Below, in pieces: positions 13,980-20,897 of a DNA stretch of 21,647 nt. Below the pieces are notes generated by a model. It saw only the letters and a program-made list of their open reading frames with translations. It made no database searches and was not told the DNA's origin. The stretch covers positions 1 through 21,647 of the forward strand of contig JAEYVF010000158.1 of assembly GCA_023432005.1 (NCBI GenBank), written 5' to 3'. Position 1 is the stretch's first letter. Each line of letters begins with the position of its first letter. The translations under genes were made by a program, and so were the position numbers. The stretch is from Actinomycetes bacterium. Its GTDB lineage: Bacteria; Actinomycetota; Actinomycetes; Actinomycetales; Microbacteriaceae.

Positions 13980-14797
13980 TCGCCTCCCGTCACGAACGAC
14001 GGGCTGAACACCTGAGCCCGGACGAGGGTCTCGCGGGTGCTCATCTTCGGCAGGAGCATCTCACCTCGGAGCTCTTCGATGTAGATGGCCTTGGCCACCT
14101 CGAAGCACTTTGCGCACGAGGTGAGTTCGGGCACGGGGTCGCAGCCGTCCTGGGCGATGCGTGCCTCCACGTAGCCGGGCTTGTCGAAGCTGTCGACGAG
14201 GTGGCGGCGGATCGGGTACCCGGTCGTCGTGTCGCCGCACACCGGGCAGGCCACAGCGAGCTTCGCCGCGGCCACGCGCTTCGCGCGCTCCTGCGATTCG
14301 TCTGCGATCTGCTTGACATGCCGGGCGCGGATGGCGTGCTCCGCCCGGGCGCGGTAGCCCTCTGCGTCGCGTTCGATGCGAGCGTTGATGGTGCTCTCGA
14401 AGCCCCCTGTGGTGCCGGCCCACAAGGGGGTTCCCGGGGTCGGGGCGCCAGCGGCAGCGGCGAGCGAGAACATGTCGACGCTCTCCCTGCGCACGGGGCC
14501 GCCGCTGGGGACGACCTCCTGGAACGGGCGCGGGTGCAGCAGAGTGGGCCGGGAACGCTCCCCGCGGGCAAGCTCCCGCGTGCGGTGTTCGCTCAGCTGA
14601 ATGGCACGCTCCTGCTCCACCTCGTTGATGCACATGCCTCGCGCGACAGTGCGCCAGTCGGACGTGTCGACGGTGGGCGCAACCTCCTCCCAGGTGTCGC
14701 GGTACTGGACGGGGATGAAGAACCACGAGGCGGGGTTCGTGTAGTCGTGCTTCGGGCGAGCGCTGTCGAGTGCGGGCGTCTGGGTCTTGCTCTTCAT
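13976..14797 (-). CDS. Protein with two CxxC zinc motifs, unknown function
   Basis: The 273-residue protein has an N-terminal half without recognisable motif (DYTNPASWFFIPVQYRDTWEEVAP), a basic helical stretch (140-180), and a C-terminal zinc site from CPVC (184-187) and CAKC (228-231) with His and charged residues between. A strong site GAGAGG precedes the ATG at 14797. It overlaps the tape-measure-like gene by four bases, suggesting the two are made together. I recognise no family. It follows the 107-residue gene by 29 bases in the same operon. Confidence 0.7.
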   Translation of the reverse strand: MKSKTQTPALDSARPKHDYTNPASWFFIPVQYRDTWEEVAPTVDTSDWRTVARGMCINEVEQERAIQLSEHRTRELARGERSRPTLLHPRPFQEVVPSGGPVRRESVDMFSLAAAAGAPTPGTPLWAGTTGGFESTINARIERDAEGYRARAEHAIRARHVKQIADESQERAKRVAAAKLAVACPVCGDTTTGYPIRRHLVDSFDKPGYVEARIAQDGCDPVPELTSCAKCFEVAKAIYIEELRGEMLLPKMSTRETLVRAQVFSPSFVTGGE

Positions 14798-14826
14798 GGT
14801 GTTTCCTCTCGGTTGGGGTTACGGCG

Positions 14827-15150
14827 TCAGGGGACGAGGGTGAGGTTCGAGCGTCGGCGGCGGTTGATGCCGGTCTCGCAGACCGCGCACATGTCGGGCC
14901 CGACGATGGGCGCTTGGCAGCGCTCGCATCGGTCTGAGGTCGCCGCCTCCGCGGCGGCGATACCTGCGAGGAGCGCCCGCGCGAGGGCGCGCGCCTGCTC
15001 GACATCGAGGTGGACGGCGGTGGGCACCTCGGCCGCCGGCCGCGGGCTCGCGAGCTCGAAGAGAGTGCCGGTTTCGTCGACATGGAGGTCTAACGTGAGA
15101 CTGAAGAACCCTCCCGCGGTGTGGCCGTCGTAGAGGTGCATCATGGTCAT
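14827..15150 (-). CDS. Zinc-ribbon protein of unknown function (107 residues)
   Basis: The N-terminal part (MTMMHLYDGHTAGGFFSLTLDLHVDETGTLFELA) is strand-rich, and VHLDVEQARALARALLAGIAAAEAA is an alanine-rich helix. The C-terminus has C75-ER-C78 and C88-AV-C91, a zinc ribbon, then a basic tail RRRRSNLTLVP. The ATG (15148-15150) overlaps the stop of the upstream gene as ATGA, and AAGG lies about nine bases upstream. The frame is open beyond but the overlap fixes the start. Confidence 0.68.
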   Translation of the reverse strand: MTMMHLYDGHTAGGFFSLTLDLHVDETGTLFELASPRPAAEVPTAVHLDVEQARALARALLAGIAAAEAATSDRCERCQAPIVGPDMCAVCETGINRRRRSNLTLVP

Positions 15151-15386
15151 GGCGTTGGGCCTTTCGTGTCGGCGGCGATGGCCGCTTGGGCGAGTCGGAG
15201 AATGGCTCGGTCGCGGGCGGGCAGCGGGTCGGGCGCCCATCCCTGGCGCCAGAGGTGCGCGGTTGCTGCGCACGTTTCGCCGGCGGCCTTCGCGACGTCG
15301 GAACGCGAGGCAGCGAGGAGGCCCGCCGCTCGCTCGAGGTCGTCGCATGCCGCGGCGACGCGCGGGCTGAGGGCCACAGCCTTCAT
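15147..15386 (-). CDS. Small alanine-rich helical protein, unknown function
   Basis: The 79-residue protein (MKAVALSPRVAAACDDLERAA...) is predicted to be all helical with an Ala-rich core and no motif I recognise. Both ends overlap neighbours by four bases (ATGA): its start with the recombinase stop, its stop with the start of the 107-residue gene. These overlaps and the shared strand are the main support. Confidence 0.62.
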   Translation of the reverse strand: MKAVALSPRVAAACDDLERAAGLLAASRSDVAKAAGETCAATAHLWRQGWAPDPLPARDRAILRLAQAAIAADTKGPTP

Positions 15387-16507
15387 GAGGCCACCGCCTC
15401 GACGAGGCGGCGCATGTGGTCCTCGTGGACCTGGACGTACCCCTGTGTTGTCGTCGGTGAGGCGTGGCCGAGGAGTTGCTGCACCGTGAACACGTCGCGG
15501 TCGACGTTGTAAGCCTGCGTGGCAAAGCGGTGCCGCAGCATGTGCATGGTCACGCCTGTGGGGAGCGCGCGCGAGACCAGCTTGCCGAGGTAATGGGACG
15601 AGATGTGCCCGTTGACCTGCCCCGGGAAGAGGAAACCCTCGGGCGCCGCGCGGAGCATCGTCGCAAGGGCCGGGCTCAGCGGCAGCACCCGTGTCTTCTG
15701 TCCCTTGCCGTGCACGACGAGGGAGAGTGTGCCGCCGCGGTCGATGAGGTCGCGCGAGTGCACGACGGATGCCTCGGCGCACCTCAACCCCAGGTCGGCG
15801 GCGAGGCGTAGGGCGAGCTGTGTCCGGCGGTCGGCGCGGGCGTACGCGAGCTTGATGTCGAGCTCGGCGGCGGGGCGAGCGGCGTACCTCTGGGACTTAA
15901 CCGATGCCAGGCGCTTCGCCGGGTTCGTGCTCATACGACCCGTTTGCTTCGCCCAGGCGTAGAACATGCGGAGCCCCGAGCGGTGCCCTCGTCTCGTTGC
16001 CGCCGACCAGTTCTTGGATGCCATCCATTCGGCCAGGTCGTCAAGAGTGGCTGACATCGGGTCGAGGCTCGCGCGGTCGCGCGCGAAGCGGCGCATCTGC
16101 GAGACGCGAGTCTGGACTGTGGTCTCGGGCATGCCCTGCGCGCGCATGTAGCTGCGCCATGCGCGGATCGGCTCATCCCACGCCTCGGGGACAGGAAGGC
16201 GTTTGGTGACGAAGCTGGGCTCGTCGGTGGGGTCGGCCGCGATCTTGCTGGCGCCATGGGCCCATCGGTAGAAGCTCCGCAGCGATGTGCGGTGTGCGAG
16301 GACGGTGTTGCGCTGGCAGGTGAGGCCGTCGATCCACGCACGGTAGTGCTCGTAGTCGACCTGCCACGGGGCGCGTTCGGTCCAGACGGCGAACCGGCGC
16401 ACATGCTTGACGCGCTGAAGGACGGTCGACTCCTTCATTCCGGCGGCGCGCGCAGCTGTCGCAAATGCGTCAATGGCGTCTTGCCACTGTTCGTCGTGGG
16501 TGTACAT
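15383..16507 (-). CDS. Second tyrosine recombinase with duplicated core-binding domain
   Basis: The 374-residue protein has a complete tyrosine recombinase active site: R242 (LGLRCAE), a Lys in HGKGQK (266-271), H322 and R325 (HMLRH), H348 (LGHAS) and Y357. The N-terminal SAM-like core-binding domain occurs twice, at about 7-100 and 112-200. GMKESTVLQRVKHVRRFA in the first aligns with GMPETTVQTRVSQMRRFA in the second, and RTSLRSFYRWA with RSGLRMFYAWA. Normal enzymes have one. It sits inside the operon, one base overlapping the helicase-like gene, away from the element ends, so it may resolve dimers or act on replicating DNA rather than integrate the element. Confidence 0.93.
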   Translation of the reverse strand: MYTHDEQWQDAIDAFATAARAAGMKESTVLQRVKHVRRFAVWTERAPWQVDYEHYRAWIDGLTCQRNTVLAHRTSLRSFYRWAHGASKIAADPTDEPSFVTKRLPVPEAWDEPIRAWRSYMRAQGMPETTVQTRVSQMRRFARDRASLDPMSATLDDLAEWMASKNWSAATRRGHRSGLRMFYAWAKQTGRMSTNPAKRLASVKSQRYAARPAAELDIKLAYARADRRTQLALRLAADLGLRCAEASVVHSRDLIDRGGTLSLVVHGKGQKTRVLPLSPALATMLRAAPEGFLFPGQVNGHISSHYLGKLVSRALPTGVTMHMLRHRFATQAYNVDRDVFTVQQLLGHASPTTTQGYVQVHEDHMRRLVEAVAS

Positions 16508-18117
16508 CAGAACGGCTCCTCACAGGTTGGGTGGGTGTTGGCCCCGTCGCGGATGATCGCCTCCGGGAGGTTGACGCCGCAGACCGCGCACCGCGGCGCG
16601 TCCGCGTAGCGGATGACGTAGATCGCGCCTCGGTTGCTGCGCTGCTCGCTGCGCGTGACTTCGACGCCGGCGGCGCGCAGCGAGGGCGCCATGCGCTTGA
16701 GGATCCCGGAGGCGGCCTTTGCGGTGTCGGGCCAGGCGTGCCCTTGCCGGGACTCCGCGAGCGTGCTCAGGAGATCGAGGCATGTGCCGGACCACAGACC
16801 GCGCTCAAGAGCGAGGTTGCGAACGGCTGTCGTGAATACGTCGGCGTCGACAACATCGCGGGCGGCCGAGTTGGTGGCGGCGAGGTAGTCGCTCAGTGTG
16901 CTCCACCCGGTCACCTGGTCGACCGCCGCGAGCACGGTGGCGAAGTCCGCCATGCGGGGCTTCTCCGCGAGCTCGACAGCCGGAAGCGTCTTGAGCACCT
17001 TGCTGAGGAGGCCGAGGAGCGCGCCGAGAGTCGTTGCGCGGATGCGCTCAAGTTCGAGCTCGAGCTCGGCCTCGGTGCGGCGCTGCGTGGGCGAGATCGG
17101 GTCGAGCTCGACGGGGATCATCCGGTCGGCAACATCACCCTGCAACGCCCCCGGGTCGATCGAGGTGAGGACGATGGGGCGGCGGAAGGACGACACCGCG
17201 ATGTCATTGTCTGTGAAGAGCGCACGGTGGACCCACGCGTCGCCAGTCACGGCGCGACAGAGCGCATCCTGGAACCATCCGGGCATCCTCGACACGTTGT
17301 CGATGCCGATGCCGTAGCTGTTGGCGGCGAGGGCGCGCCAGTCCTCGGGCTTGCTCGGCTGGGAGCGAAGGCCGCCGCCGGCGGAAGGGTCGATGAACGA
17401 CAAGATCACGCGGGCGGCGCTGCTCTTGGCGGAGCCCTGCTGGCCGAGCAGCGCGAGGATCGGGTGCGCGATGTCGGGCAGGTATGCGGCGACGATGTAG
17501 GCGACGATGAGCCGGAAGCGGCTGTCGTCGACGTTGAGGAGACCGCGCAGCCCGTCAAGCGTGCCGCCCACGGTGGGTGCGTCGAGCTCGAGCGACAGCG
17601 ACGTGCGGCGGAAGAGGACGGGTGCGGTCGCAATGAGGCGCCAGCCCTTCTCGTCGATCTGGACGGCAGCGCCGTTGGCTGTGGCGCGATCGATGACGAC
17701 GGCGCTGCCGGCGCGGCCCGCGCGGAGGTGCACTTTGCGCTCGTCGGCGCGGAGGGCGTCGCCCTCGAGCGTGCCGATTGCGTCGGCGAGCGCGGCGCCC
17801 GAGGCCGCACGTCCGCGGTCGTTGTAGAAGTCGGCTGCGAGGCGCTGGCGTAGGCCCGCGGTCCCTCGCAGCCCGAATGCCACGCCAGGGAGGTCGTTCG
17901 CTACGGCGTACACGTTGCCCTCGCTCCGGACCACGGTGTAGCGCGAGCGTGCGAGCTGTACGAGCTCGGTCGCTTGTGAGGGGCCCGAGCGGGTGCGCTC
18001 GGCGGCCGTTCGCTCGACGGGAGCGGGCGCGGAGTCCTTGAGCACGTCGGGATCGAATGAATCCGGCACCGGGGCTGCCGATGCGTAGAGACCGCCCCAG
18101 CCATCGTCATCGCTCAT
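16507..18117 (-). CDS. P-loop ATPase, putative replicative helicase of the element, with C-terminal zinc motif
   Basis: The 536-residue protein has an N-terminal domain (about 45-180), then an AAA+/SF3-like ATPase: Walker A GQQGSAKS (225-232), a Walker B-like strand GIGIDN (269-274, Asn in place of the usual Glu), the sensor strand PIVLTSID (314-321) and an Arg-finger candidate R332 in DVADRMIP. A C-terminal winged-helix-like part (440-505) precedes a zinc site C510-AV-C513, H529, C532. This layout matches helicase-like ATP-binding proteins encoded by phages and islands that drive element replication. No primase domain is visible. The start overlaps the upstream stop by 11 bases; the stop overlaps the recombinase start (TGATG). 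Confidence 0.85.
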   Translation of the reverse strand: MSDDDGWGGLYASAAPVPDSFDPDVLKDSAPAPVERTAAERTRSGPSQATELVQLARSRYTVVRSEGNVYAVANDLPGVAFGLRGTAGLRQRLAADFYNDRGRAASGAALADAIGTLEGDALRADERKVHLRAGRAGSAVVIDRATANGAAVQIDEKGWRLIATAPVLFRRTSLSLELDAPTVGGTLDGLRGLLNVDDSRFRLIVAYIVAAYLPDIAHPILALLGQQGSAKSSAARVILSFIDPSAGGGLRSQPSKPEDWRALAANSYGIGIDNVSRMPGWFQDALCRAVTGDAWVHRALFTDNDIAVSSFRRPIVLTSIDPGALQGDVADRMIPVELDPISPTQRRTEAELELELERIRATTLGALLGLLSKVLKTLPAVELAEKPRMADFATVLAAVDQVTGWSTLSDYLAATNSAARDVVDADVFTTAVRNLALERGLWSGTCLDLLSTLAESRQGHAWPDTAKAASGILKRMAPSLRAAGVEVTRSEQRSNRGAIYVIRYADAPRCAVCGVNLPEAIIRDGANTHPTCEEPF

Positions 18118-18319
18118 CGGCTCGAAGCGCGGCTTCGATGCGCTCGCGCTCGTCGCGCGCGGCGAGCCTGCGCGCGACCGCGAGCGGCGCAGAGGGGTCA
18201 GCCGCGCGCTCGGCGGGTGGCAGGTGCTTCTGCCGCTCGGCGTGGGCTGCCTGAGCCTGCGCGACGGCGGCCGGGTTGAACCGGGCCGCGAATACCGTGC
18301 CGCCTTCCTCGGTGCTCAT
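18107..18319 (-). CDS. Small charged helical protein (70 residues), unknown function
   Basis: The sequence MSTEEGGTVFAARFNPAAVAQAQAAHAERQ... is rich in Ala, Arg and Glu and should be mainly helical, with the C-terminus ARDERERIEAALRADER likely a coiled coil. It overlaps the HTH gene upstream as ATGA (18316-18319) and the helicase-like gene downstream by 11 bases. No family recognised. Support is mainly the operon position. Confidence 0.6.
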   Translation of the reverse strand: MSTEEGGTVFAARFNPAAVAQAQAAHAERQKHLPPAERAADPSAPLAVARRLAARDERERIEAALRADER

Positions 18320-18525
18320 CGCGGGGCCTCCACCTGGAAGAGCGCAAGGAAGCGCTCGCGCGGGACGAGGATGCGGCGCCCGACTCGGATGCTCGGGATG
18401 CCCCCTTGCCTGATCTCCTCGCTCACAGTGCGCGGGTTCAAGCCGAGGATGCGAGAGACATCGGCAACCGTCAGTACGGCGTCCTTCGAAGCTCGAGCCT
18501 CGTCGAGGGTGGCAATGGCGCTCAT
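18316..18525 (-). CDS. Excisionase-like helix-turn-helix protein (second of two)
   Basis: The 69-residue protein contains VLTVADVSRILGLNPRTVSEEIRQGGIPSIRVGRRILVPRERFLALF (about 17-63), the winged-HTH pattern of the MerR/AlpA/Xis excisionase family (HTH_17). Such proteins bend DNA for excision or act as regulators. GGAGG eight bases before the ATG (18525) and ATGA overlaps on both sides support the start. It follows directly on another protein of the same family. Confidence 0.85.
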   Translation of the reverse strand: MSAIATLDEARASKDAVLTVADVSRILGLNPRTVSEEIRQGGIPSIRVGRRILVPRERFLALFQVEAPR

Positions 18526-18707
18526 CGGCCGACCTCCTCGTGGCGCTCGTGCGAATCGACGAACTCGGCAAGCGCCTCTCGTCGGTACATCACTCGCTTT
18601 CCGAGCTTCACGGCGGCGGGCCCCGTCCCACACACGCGCCAGTAGCGGAGTGTGCCCTCGGGGACGTTGAGGTACTGCGCGGCTTGCGGGGTTGTGAGCA
18701 GATCCAT
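18522..18707 (-). CDS. Excisionase-like helix-turn-helix protein (first of two), head of the operon
   Basis: The 61-residue protein MDLLTTPQAAQYLNVPEGTLRYWRVCGTGPAAVKLGKRVMYRREALAEFV is a clear HTH_17/AlpA-type domain with little else. It is the first gene of the leftward operon, faces the regulator-integrase pair, and overlaps the next HTH gene as ATGA. The frame is open 18 codons upstream (MGLVWFVKKRLNRRVVPT), but that sequence does not match the family. The role is likely excisionase or transcription regulator. Confidence 0.87.
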   Translation of the reverse strand: MDLLTTPQAAQYLNVPEGTLRYWRVCGTGPAAVKLGKRVMYRREALAEFVDSHERHEEVGR

Positions 18708-18748
18708 TGTTGGGACCACCCTTCTGTTTAGTCTCTTCTTGACGAACC

Positions 18749-18778
18749 AAACTAGACCCAATAATAATCGTTAGTCAA
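18749..18778 (-). promoter_or_regulatory. Candidate promoter of the leftward operon
   Basis: TTGACT (18773-18778) and TAGTTT (18749-18754) on the minus strand with an 18-base spacer in an unusually AT-rich stretch. Transcription would start about 35 bases before the first HTH gene. A second TTGACG (18782-18787, minus) nine bases further is an alternative -35 box. Confidence 0.5.
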
Positions 18779-18783
18779 GCGCG

Positions 18784-18801
18784 TCAACAGGTAACAGTTG
18801 A
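18784..18801. promoter_or_regulatory. Candidate operator TCAAC-N8-GTTGA
   Basis: A perfect five-base inverted repeat with an eight-base spacer lies between the divergent promoters. The left arm overlaps an alternative -35 box of the leftward operon. It is a plausible site for the regulator encoded next to it. Confidence 0.35.
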
Positions 18802-18815
18802 GGCGCTCGACGTGC

Positions 18816-18821
18816 CACGAT
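18816..18821 (+). promoter_or_regulatory. -10 box of the regulator-integrase pair
   Basis: CACGAT is followed by six bases and the GTG at 18828, the same leaderless spacing as in several chromosomal genes. No clear -35 box. Confidence 0.3.
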
Positions 18822-18827
18822 GTGGAG

Positions 18828-19463
18828 GTGACTGAATCGGAACTCGCACGCTATGTGGCCGGCGAAATACCAAGCGACCGCGGCTACTACGTTCCGCTTG
18901 GGGACCCTGGGTTCCACCGTGAGCAAACCCTCGAGGAGCTCGGAGACGGGCTATTCGCGTGGCTTCCCGCGATGTTCGTCGCGCGCGACGTGGACGGTGT
19001 CGATGTGACGATGGTCCTCGACATGGTCGACGAGGGCATTCGGCCTATCGAGGTACGCGTGTCATCACGAGACACCGCCATGCCAGTGACGGGCGAGACC
19101 CTCCGTCGCGTCCGTGTGGCGGAGCTGTTCAAGATCGCGGTGGGAGCCATCATCAACTACGACCCGGAACGCGTCGAGGGCACTACCCGAACCCGGCTCA
19201 CGCCGATCGCCGCCGACGTCGCGATCCGCATATTCGACGCACCTGAGCCTCCGAATGCCCTGCCGGAAAGGCCGGAGTCAAGGGAAGCGCTATTGCAGCG
19301 CGTCGCGACCATGTACCGGGCCGCTTCGGTTGCAGGCATACCACCGCAGAAGTTCGTCCTCGAGTCATTCCAGGTGCCGCGCTCCACGGCCGGCTACTGG
19401 ATCTCTCAGGCGCGCGCGCGCGGCTACCTCGCACCGGCGAGACGCGATGGCTCCCCGGAATAG
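18828..19463 (+). CDS. Putative HTH regulator or accessory protein overlapping the integrase gene
   Basis: The 211-residue protein has an unassigned N-terminal domain (about 1-140; acidic, with GDGLFAWLPAMFVARDVDGVDVTMVLDM). The C-terminal helix-turn-helix-like region is REALLQRVATMYRAASVAGIPPQKFVLESFQVPRSTAGYWISQARARGYL (152-201). I recall this C-terminal pattern (…RSTA-x-WI-x-x-AR-x-RGYL) in actinobacterial proteins just upstream of integrases. It overlaps the integrase start by 17 bases, so the two are probably co-translated. It may control integration or the divergent operon. The open frame begins at 18798, but GTG 18828 has the -10-like box. Confidence 0.72.
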   Translation: MTESELARYVAGEIPSDRGYYVPLGDPGFHREQTLEELGDGLFAWLPAMFVARDVDGVDVTMVLDMVDEGIRPIEVRVSSRDTAMPVTGETLRRVRVAELFKIAVGAIINYDPERVEGTTRTRLTPIAADVAIRIFDAPEPPNALPERPESREALLQRVATMYRAASVAGIPPQKFVLESFQVPRSTAGYWISQARARGYLAPARRDGSPE

Positions 19464-20658
19464 TCGTCGGAGGGGAGTCGGCTCAATCACGAGCTACTCC
19501 ACACGCAACGGCACCCGATGGCGCTGGCAGCTGCGAGTCCCGATCGACTTTGACGAGCCCGAAGCTGGGACTCGGCTCGCCGGCCAGGGCGGCTTCCTCA
19601 CGGCCAAGGATGCCGACGACGCCCTCCAGTCCGCCCGCGCGACGATGAGAGAGCACCAGGCTCTTCGGTCTGGGCGCGCGCCCACGCTCGGCGCGTTCGC
19701 TACCGAGTGGCTCGCGGGTCTACGAATCGCCAACTCCACCCGCGCCGGGTACGAGAAGCTGCTCCGGAACTACATCACGCCGCGCATCGGCAACTTGCCG
19801 TTGGATCGGTTGACGGCGACGCGCCTCTCGAAGCTGTACGTCGAGCTACAGGCGGGCGGCGGCGTCGACGGACGCCCGCTCTCTGCGAACACGGTCAACA
19901 AGGTGCACGTGCTCCTCGGCGCCGTGCTCGATGCCGCGCGCGACGAAGCGCTCATCGGGGGCAACCCGGCGAGGAAGTCACGAATCGTCCGGGCACCCAC
20001 CGGCAAGCAGATCCGGGAGCAGGCTCCCGAGCTCGTGACATGGACCGCAGACGAGCTGCGGACCTTCCTCGCATGGGATCGCGACGAGTATCGAGACGAG
20101 CTCCACGCCCTCTGGCACCTCATCGCGCACACCGGCATGCGCCGCAGCGAGGCGCTCGCGTTGCGCTGGTCCGACGTAGACCTCGACGGAGGGCGGGTCA
20201 GTGTACGCCGTGCCGCCGACACCATCGCGCGCGGTGCCGTGAAGTCGACGAAGACCGGACAAGCGAGGGTCATCGACCTGGACAACACAGCATGCGCGTC
20301 CCTCCGCGCGTGGCGCGCAGAGCGCGGCCGACTCGCGCTCGACTTCGCCCGCCCGACTAGTTACGTGTTTGGCGACCTCGCGGGCTGCCTCCGAACACCC
20401 AACAGCGTCACGATGCGCTGGGACGTGCGCATGCGCGCGATGGCACGCGAGCTCGGGGACCGCGCCCCTAAGCGGATCAGCCTGCACGGGCTCCGCCACA
20501 CACACGCGACCCTCCTGCTCGAGCTCGGTGTGCATCCGAAGGTCGTGCAGGAGCGGCTCGGGCACAGCAACATCAGCACGACGATGAACATCTACAGCCA
20601 CGTCACCCCGACGATGCAGCAGGACGCGGCCGCTCGCCTAGCCGCGCTCATCGGCTAG
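19447..20658 (+). CDS. int: Tyrosine integrase of the element
   Basis: The 403-residue protein has the usual phage-integrase order: an N-terminal arm-binding domain (about 12-75, SITSYSTRNGTRWRWQLRVP), a SAM-like core-binding domain (80-180) and a catalytic domain with R232 (HTGMRRSEAL), K269 (KSTKTGQAR), H347 and R350 (LHGLRHTH), H373 (LGHSN) and Y383 (NIYSHV). All catalytic residues are present. The gene lies 95 bases from the tRNA-Arg 3' end, where the integrase of a tRNA-integrated element is expected. It starts inside the regulator gene (ATG 19447-19449). It presumably recombines the attachment core in the tRNA and binds the GTTGCAT arm sites. Confidence 0.95.
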   Translation: MAPRNSRRRGVGSITSYSTRNGTRWRWQLRVPIDFDEPEAGTRLAGQGGFLTAKDADDALQSARATMREHQALRSGRAPTLGAFATEWLAGLRIANSTRAGYEKLLRNYITPRIGNLPLDRLTATRLSKLYVELQAGGGVDGRPLSANTVNKVHVLLGAVLDAARDEALIGGNPARKSRIVRAPTGKQIREQAPELVTWTADELRTFLAWDRDEYRDELHALWHLIAHTGMRRSEALALRWSDVDLDGGRVSVRRAADTIARGAVKSTKTGQARVIDLDNTACASLRAWRAERGRLALDFARPTSYVFGDLAGCLRTPNSVTMRWDVRMRAMARELGDRAPKRISLHGLRHTHATLLLELGVHPKVVQERLGHSNISTTMNIYSHVTPTMQQDAAARLAALIG

Positions 20659-20672
20659 TTCGCCCGGCCGCT

Positions 20673-20692
20673 GTTGCATGGCGCGTTGCATG
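20673..20692. promoter_or_regulatory. Right integrase arm-type sites (GTTGCATG)
   Basis: GTTGCATG at 20673-20680 and 20685-20692, 12 bases apart, between the integrase stop and the attachment core. They share GTTGCAT and the period with the left-end copies. Confidence 0.6.
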
Positions 20693-20752
20693 GGAGCTTG
20701 CGGCGCGGGCGGTGACGGCTAGAAACCGCAGGTCAGCAGGTCAAAGCACTCG

Positions 20753-20774
20753 GTGCCCCTGGAGGGACTCGAAC
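20753..20774. other. Right attachment site (3' end of tRNA-Arg)
   Basis: The 22 bases are identical to 10632-10653. They rebuild the acceptor and T-arm 3' part of the tRNA, so the host tRNA stays functional after insertion. Confidence 0.88.
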
Positions 20775-20825
20775 CCCCAACCCTTTCCTTAGGACGGAAC
20801 TGCTCTTCCATTGAGCTACAGAGGC
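20754..20825 (-). tRNA. tRNA-Arg (anticodon CCT)
   Basis: On the minus strand, 72 bases fold as a cloverleaf. Acceptor stem GCCTCTG / CAGGGGC (one G-T pair), D-stem GCTC / GAGC, anticodon loop GTCCTAA with U33 and anticodon CCT, T-stem GGGGG / CCCTC with T-loop TTCGAGT, discriminator A, and no encoded CCA. The outermost anticodon-stem pair is a G-A mismatch. It reads AGG. Its 3' end is the attachment site of the element. Confidence 0.92.
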
Positions 20826-20897
20826 TGACCGCCCGAGTCTACCGAGCGGATGCGCGCACGACGGGTGCCGGGGCCTGCCCGGCCGAGGCGAGACGGA

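Larger units (their letters stand above)
10632..20774. mobile_element. Integrated genetic element at tRNA-Arg(CCT), satellite- or island-like
   Basis: Flanked by 22-base direct repeats; the right copy is the 3' end of an intact tRNA-Arg(CCT). The integrase gene lies next to the tRNA, repeated GTTGCAT motifs lie just inside both ends, and G+C is locally lower (32 of 60 bases at 11281-11340 against 43 of 60 at 2101-2160). Contents: two tyrosine recombinases, two excisionase-like HTH proteins, a helicase-like replication protein, iterons, a tape-measure-like protein, zinc-motif proteins and a HEPN-like pair. No relaxase, capsid, portal or terminase gene was found. Confidence 0.88.

Noticed and set aside
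10632..20774. Conjugative element (ICE) or complete prophage
   Set aside because: No relaxase, FtsK/TraB-type transfer ATPase, portal, capsid or terminase gene is visible; one tape-measure-like gene is not enough.
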